64,000 nucleotides of DNA from Ailanthus altissimus. Taxonomy: Eukaryota; Streptophyta; Magnoliopsida; Sapindales; Simaroubaceae. The notes below the pieces were generated by a model. The model was not told the DNA's origin. It did not search any database and saw only the letters and a list, made by a program, of their open reading frames with translations. Positions 60,850-64,000 of this stretch are shown here, one piece after another. The DNA lies in NCBI GenBank assembly GCA_946807835.1, contig OX327699.1:23734014-23798013 (forward strand). Reading direction: 5' to 3'. The translations under genes and the position numbers were made by a program. Each line of letters starts with the position of its first letter. Within the stretch, counting starts at the first letter, position 1.

Positions 60850-61748
60850 TAAAATAAAAATACAATATAAAAACTTTATTTATACATGAATACAAATAAG
60901 AGAAAAGGAATAAATGAAATATGTATTTGCTGAGAGAGAAAACGTCATTTTTCTTTTTGAGGTTATGTTAAAGTGAAGAATTCAAGATTTAGCTTAAAAT
61001 CCTAATTTTCTTGCGCAGCGGAATAACCTGTCAATCAAGCAAAAACAATAAGAATCCAAAGCAGAAAACAAAAGAGTACAATAGAATCTTACGTGGTTCG
61101 GTCAATTGCCTACGTCCACGGTGGATTTAAGGATCCTAACCTCTCTTATTATAACTCCCTAAAGATTTTATAAGGAAAACCCAATGAAGAACCCTCAAAA
61201 GAACCTAAACGTTTAGTGAACCCTTATTCTACTACGAACAATGATCACTCAAACAACAGTTCCACCTTAGCACACACAAGCACTTAGTGTCTACCCAGTT
61301 CTTTCCCTCTCTTAGAGTCTCTCTTAATGCTTAATTTGAAATCAAGGGTTTACAAGTGTTTATATAGGGTGTATTTCGTGCCTACTAACTCTATTTCTTA
61401 TTGGAGTAAGAGTCCACTTGTTTTGGAAGTCCAAAACTTCCCAAAACTCGAAATTCAGATTAAAAACAAACTTTTGATGCTTCTGGCACTGCGGCGCTGG
61501 CCAAAATCGGGCCCAGTAGGGCTGGGTTGCTATCTTAGGCGCTGCGACGCTCAGCCCTGTAGCGCCTATCTCGCATTTTCTTGCTTCCTCACGTCTTTGA
61601 ATCCCGTTTCGCTTCTCCCTTCATGTCCTACAAGTTCTAGACTTTTTCATACGTATCCCACACATTCTAAACTTCTTGTAACTCTTGACTTTGGTATTCA
61701 TCTCAATTCTTGTTCAATCAAAATTGTTGAATCACCAATTTTCTAACA
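60850..61748 (-). mobile_element. Decayed copia-type LTR (about 0.9 kb)
   Basis: On the minus strand it begins TGTTAGAAAATTGGTG at 61748. It is followed, beyond its left end, by TGATATCAAAGC (60849-60838), a mutated version of the copia PBS TGGTATCAGAGC. It contains the passage ACGTGGTTCGGTCAATTGCC...CTACGTCCACGG, which I recall as recurrent in plant repetitive DNA. The LTR end next to the PBS is TA instead of CA. No second LTR or coding region was recognised. Confidence 0.45.
61518..61567. repeat. CpG-rich nested hairpin inside the decayed LTR
   Basis: AGGCGCT at 61537-61543 pairs with AGCGCCT at 61561-61567, and AGGGCTG near 61518 with CAGCCCT near 61553. The stretch is GC-rich in an AT-rich setting. 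Confidence 0.6.
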
Positions 61749-62092
61749 GTATTATTACATAATTTCAAAAATATTTTTATTAATTATGCTTAATTGAGAC
61801 AATTAATTATATTTTTCATCTTCTGTTCACCAAATCACTTATGAATATTTGTATATAATATTAAAAATCAATCATAATTTTTATTAACATTGAGGTAAAA
61901 ATATAATACGTAGGAGGGGATTTGTGCTTGAGTAATTACATCATCTAAATAATTAGAGTGAATTTAAATTGATACTTTTCCTAGATGCATATGGTCCCAT
62001 TCTTCTTCAAAACACGATTTCAATTATATTTTGATAATGAAGATTTAGATGAGGTACAATTTTTTTCTTTTTTTTAAAGCTATAATTAAAAA

Positions 62093-63360
62093 GGAAATTT
62101 TTTAAAAATAGCTAAAATTGAGGGGATTTTAACTTTTTTAGTTTTTATTTAAAATTTTTAACTTTTTTAGCCAAACTCATTAAATTTGAACGAAAATACT
62201 TTCTTCATATATTACTTGACTGACCAAAAAAAATACACACTCACTTTCACTTCTTTCTAACCAAAATTGTGCCAAAAAAAACATCAAAGAAATCCCACAA
62301 TCATTTGAATAGAATAATCATCAGAATATTCACTTTTTTAAATAAAAAGATAAAATGAATTTATTTTTTAGATGATCATTTATGTTGTAATGTAATATGA
62401 GGATGCGTTGTAGTTTTTAAATTAAATATAAATTTATTAGAGATATATATTGAATTATTGAATTTAAATTTGTGTGTAAATGAGACACATTGGTTCATGG
62501 TAAAGAGATAAAAAAAAATATAAAACTTTTCAAAATCTTATCGCGCAAATTGAACTGAGGCGGTAGAATAATATTTATATGGTGCGATAGATTTATATGA
62601 CGCGATAAGATCCTATCGCCCCATTTACATAGGTCTTTGAATTCTGATTGAAATCTTTAATGGATTGTCTTTTCCTTTTTTTTCTATAATTAAGGGATTT
62701 GTTTGCTCTTCAATGCCTAGATTTCTAAAATCTAAAATAATTTTTGTTACAAGAAGTTGAGGGATGTTGATATTTTACTTGTTATTAGTGTCAACTTTTG
62801 ATTCTTTGATCAAGTGAACATAAGGGTCTGTTTTGTGTGGTGAAACATTTTGTAATATTTTGGAGAAAAAACATGATAGATTTCAAGTTGTTGTAACTAG
62901 AGGTTTTTATGGCCTTTTTATCATAGATTTTTGGTTTCTGAAATAAACAAAATCTGGTTCTGACACTAAACAAGCGTAATCTCGGCAAATAGGGAAAGAC
63001 ATCCAATAATGACATTTTTATGCTTGTTGCATCTTTTGATTGTTGGAATTTTGTCGAAATCTTAGCTTGTGATTGGTCAATTATATGATGAATCTGCATT
63101 GTTGGCCATCAACAGAGAGTTTGGTGTGCCTGGTTGGGGTAGCAACAACACAGCTTGAATTGGAGCTGTCGCAATTTGAGAGAATGAGTTTTTGAGAATT
63201 TGAGTGAGATGAAGATGAGTGGTTTAAGAGAGAGAGAGAGATAAATGAAGAGGGTATTATAGTTCAAAATGAACAGGTTTGGCCAAAAAAGTTAATAATT
63301 TGAATTGTGGGCTAAAAAAGTTAAGATCCCCTCAAAAAGGGCTATTTCTGAAAATTTTCC
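62093..63360. mobile_element. Non-autonomous MULE-like element with about 95-bp TIRs
   Basis: The left terminus (from 62093) and the reverse complement of the right terminus (to 63360) align over about 95 bp. Shared blocks in order are GGAAA-TTTT, AATAGC, TTGAGGGGAT, TTAACTTTTTTAG, then TTAACTTTTTT-GCCAAAC. The terminal motif resembles the right end of the large MULE (28061, minus) and the right end of the element at 56.8 kb. No transposase is encoded. The 0.3-kb minus frame at 62791-63099 has no recognisable domain. No clear 9-bp target-site duplication was found, so the exact ends may be a few bases off. Confidence 0.75.
62538..62622. repeat. GCGATA-rich palindromic cluster in the MULE-like element
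   Basis: TCTTATCGCG at 62538-62547 pairs exactly with CGCGATAAGA at 62601-62610. GCGGTAG, GCGATAG and CTATCGCC lie within the same 85 bp, again a CpG-bearing hairpin patch in AT-rich transposon DNA. Confidence 0.7.
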
Positions 63361-64000
63361 AAATAGTAATAAACTTTTATTCAATAATTTTTTAATTTAT
63401 TAAGTTATGAATTTGAAATAATTATTATTTTTAATAGTTTAATTTCTCTCATCAATAATTGAAAAGATTTCAATTTTGAACCTTAATATTAGAGTGAAGA
63501 AATGACAACCACTCAATTAAAAGTGATTATCAAATGGCTTTTTTTAAAAAAAATGAAAAAAAAAAGTTATTATCAAATGAAGAAAATATTGAATCTTAAT
63601 TTTAGTTGAGAAAAAACAACTAAAACAGGAAACATCGTTTCCGTAAGTAATACTTTTATAAGAAACCAACTTTGAATGAATTTTTTTAATATTAGAAGTT
63701 TTTAACGATGTTAATAATAAGATTATTTATAATTATTAGATATGATTCATTGATTTAATCCTTTGGTATTATACTGTAACTATAATCCTATTTTCGATAC
63801 TAGAAATCCAAAACAAGTTGGTTATGAACTCAAATGGTAATCAAGATTGAATCAGAAAAATCTGGCTTTACATTCAAACACGTATTCTTTATTCTTACTC
63901 TTGCTTGAAAACGTTCAAAGTGGATGCATAAATCCAAATAAATTGAAATTAACGTGGTGCATAAATCCAAAGTAAAAGACGATAAAAATAGATGAAAGAG
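63361..64000. other. AT-rich intergenic DNA, no gene seen
   Basis: No coding, RNA gene or transposon terminus recognised up to the window edge. Confidence 0.5.

Noticed and set aside
61327..61746. A 139-residue plus-strand gene
   Set aside because: It lies inside the decayed LTR antisense to it, begins and ends at arbitrary points, and has no recognisable domain.
1..64000. tRNA, rRNA, snRNA genes or endogenous pararetrovirus
   Set aside because: No cloverleaf with conserved A/B boxes, no rRNA or snRNA core motifs and no caulimovirid movement, coat or RT signatures were recognised by eye; a tRNAscan-SE/Rfam run would settle the RNA part.

Overview
The window is nuclear DNA of a flowering plant, most probably a eudicot. 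It has GT-AG introned genes, nucleus-encoded chloroplast proteins with transit peptides (plastocyanin, CDSP32), a plant-type sterol C24-methyltransferase, a C2-type phospholipase D, and long AT-rich intergenic DNA full of plant transposons. Protein style and intron sizes would fit a woody rosid such as Citrus, but the species cannot be fixed from sequence alone.

Layout. 1-12.2 kb: transposon graveyard. A degenerate Ty1/copia element carries a nested 2,850-bp solo LTR with a perfect GTTAA target-site duplication; a further LTR-like AT-rich block and tandem repeats follow. 12.2-17.3 kb: two intronless minus-strand genes, CDSP32 (plastid thioredoxin) and SMT2 (sterol methyltransferase 2). About 20.4-28.1 kb: a dead Mutator-like element (MULE) with convergent Ulp1-type protease and MURA-type transposase pseudogenes. 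28.9-35.3 kb: a 14-exon MFS transporter gene of the MEE15/HIAT-like family, with a decayed second copy of exon 1 inside intron 1. 37.5-43.1 kb: a 10-exon phospholipase D delta-type gene with one GC-AG intron and a LINE fragment in intron 6. 43.8-44.3 kb: plastocyanin precursor (minus). 45.2-50.3 kb: a structurally complete copia element whose gag-pol frame has five in-frame stops and no frameshift. 51.6-52.6 kb: a four-exon Zim17/HEP-type zinc-finger gene (minus). 53.9-64 kb: another copia relic, two small non-autonomous elements with long inverted termini that look MULE-like, an ornithine decarboxylase pseudogene, and a decayed copia LTR.

Biology. Six host genes look intact: CDSP32, SMT2, the MFS transporter, PLD delta, plastocyanin and the Zim17-type protein. 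They are not an operon or a physical pathway cluster, but CDSP32-SMT-plastocyanin are also immediate neighbours in Arabidopsis (from memory: At1g76080-At1g76090-At1g76100, and the duplicated pair At1g20330-At1g20340). This window therefore seems to keep an old microsyntenic block into which the MULE, the MFS gene and the PLD gene are interposed.

I found no clearly new biological system. The points most worth checking are the retained microsynteny, the exon-1 duplication in the MFS gene, the frameshift-free but stop-interrupted copia polyprotein with an unusual LTR terminus, and short CpG-rich hairpin clusters inside several AT-rich transposons. All splice models, repeat boundaries and identity counts were made by eye.
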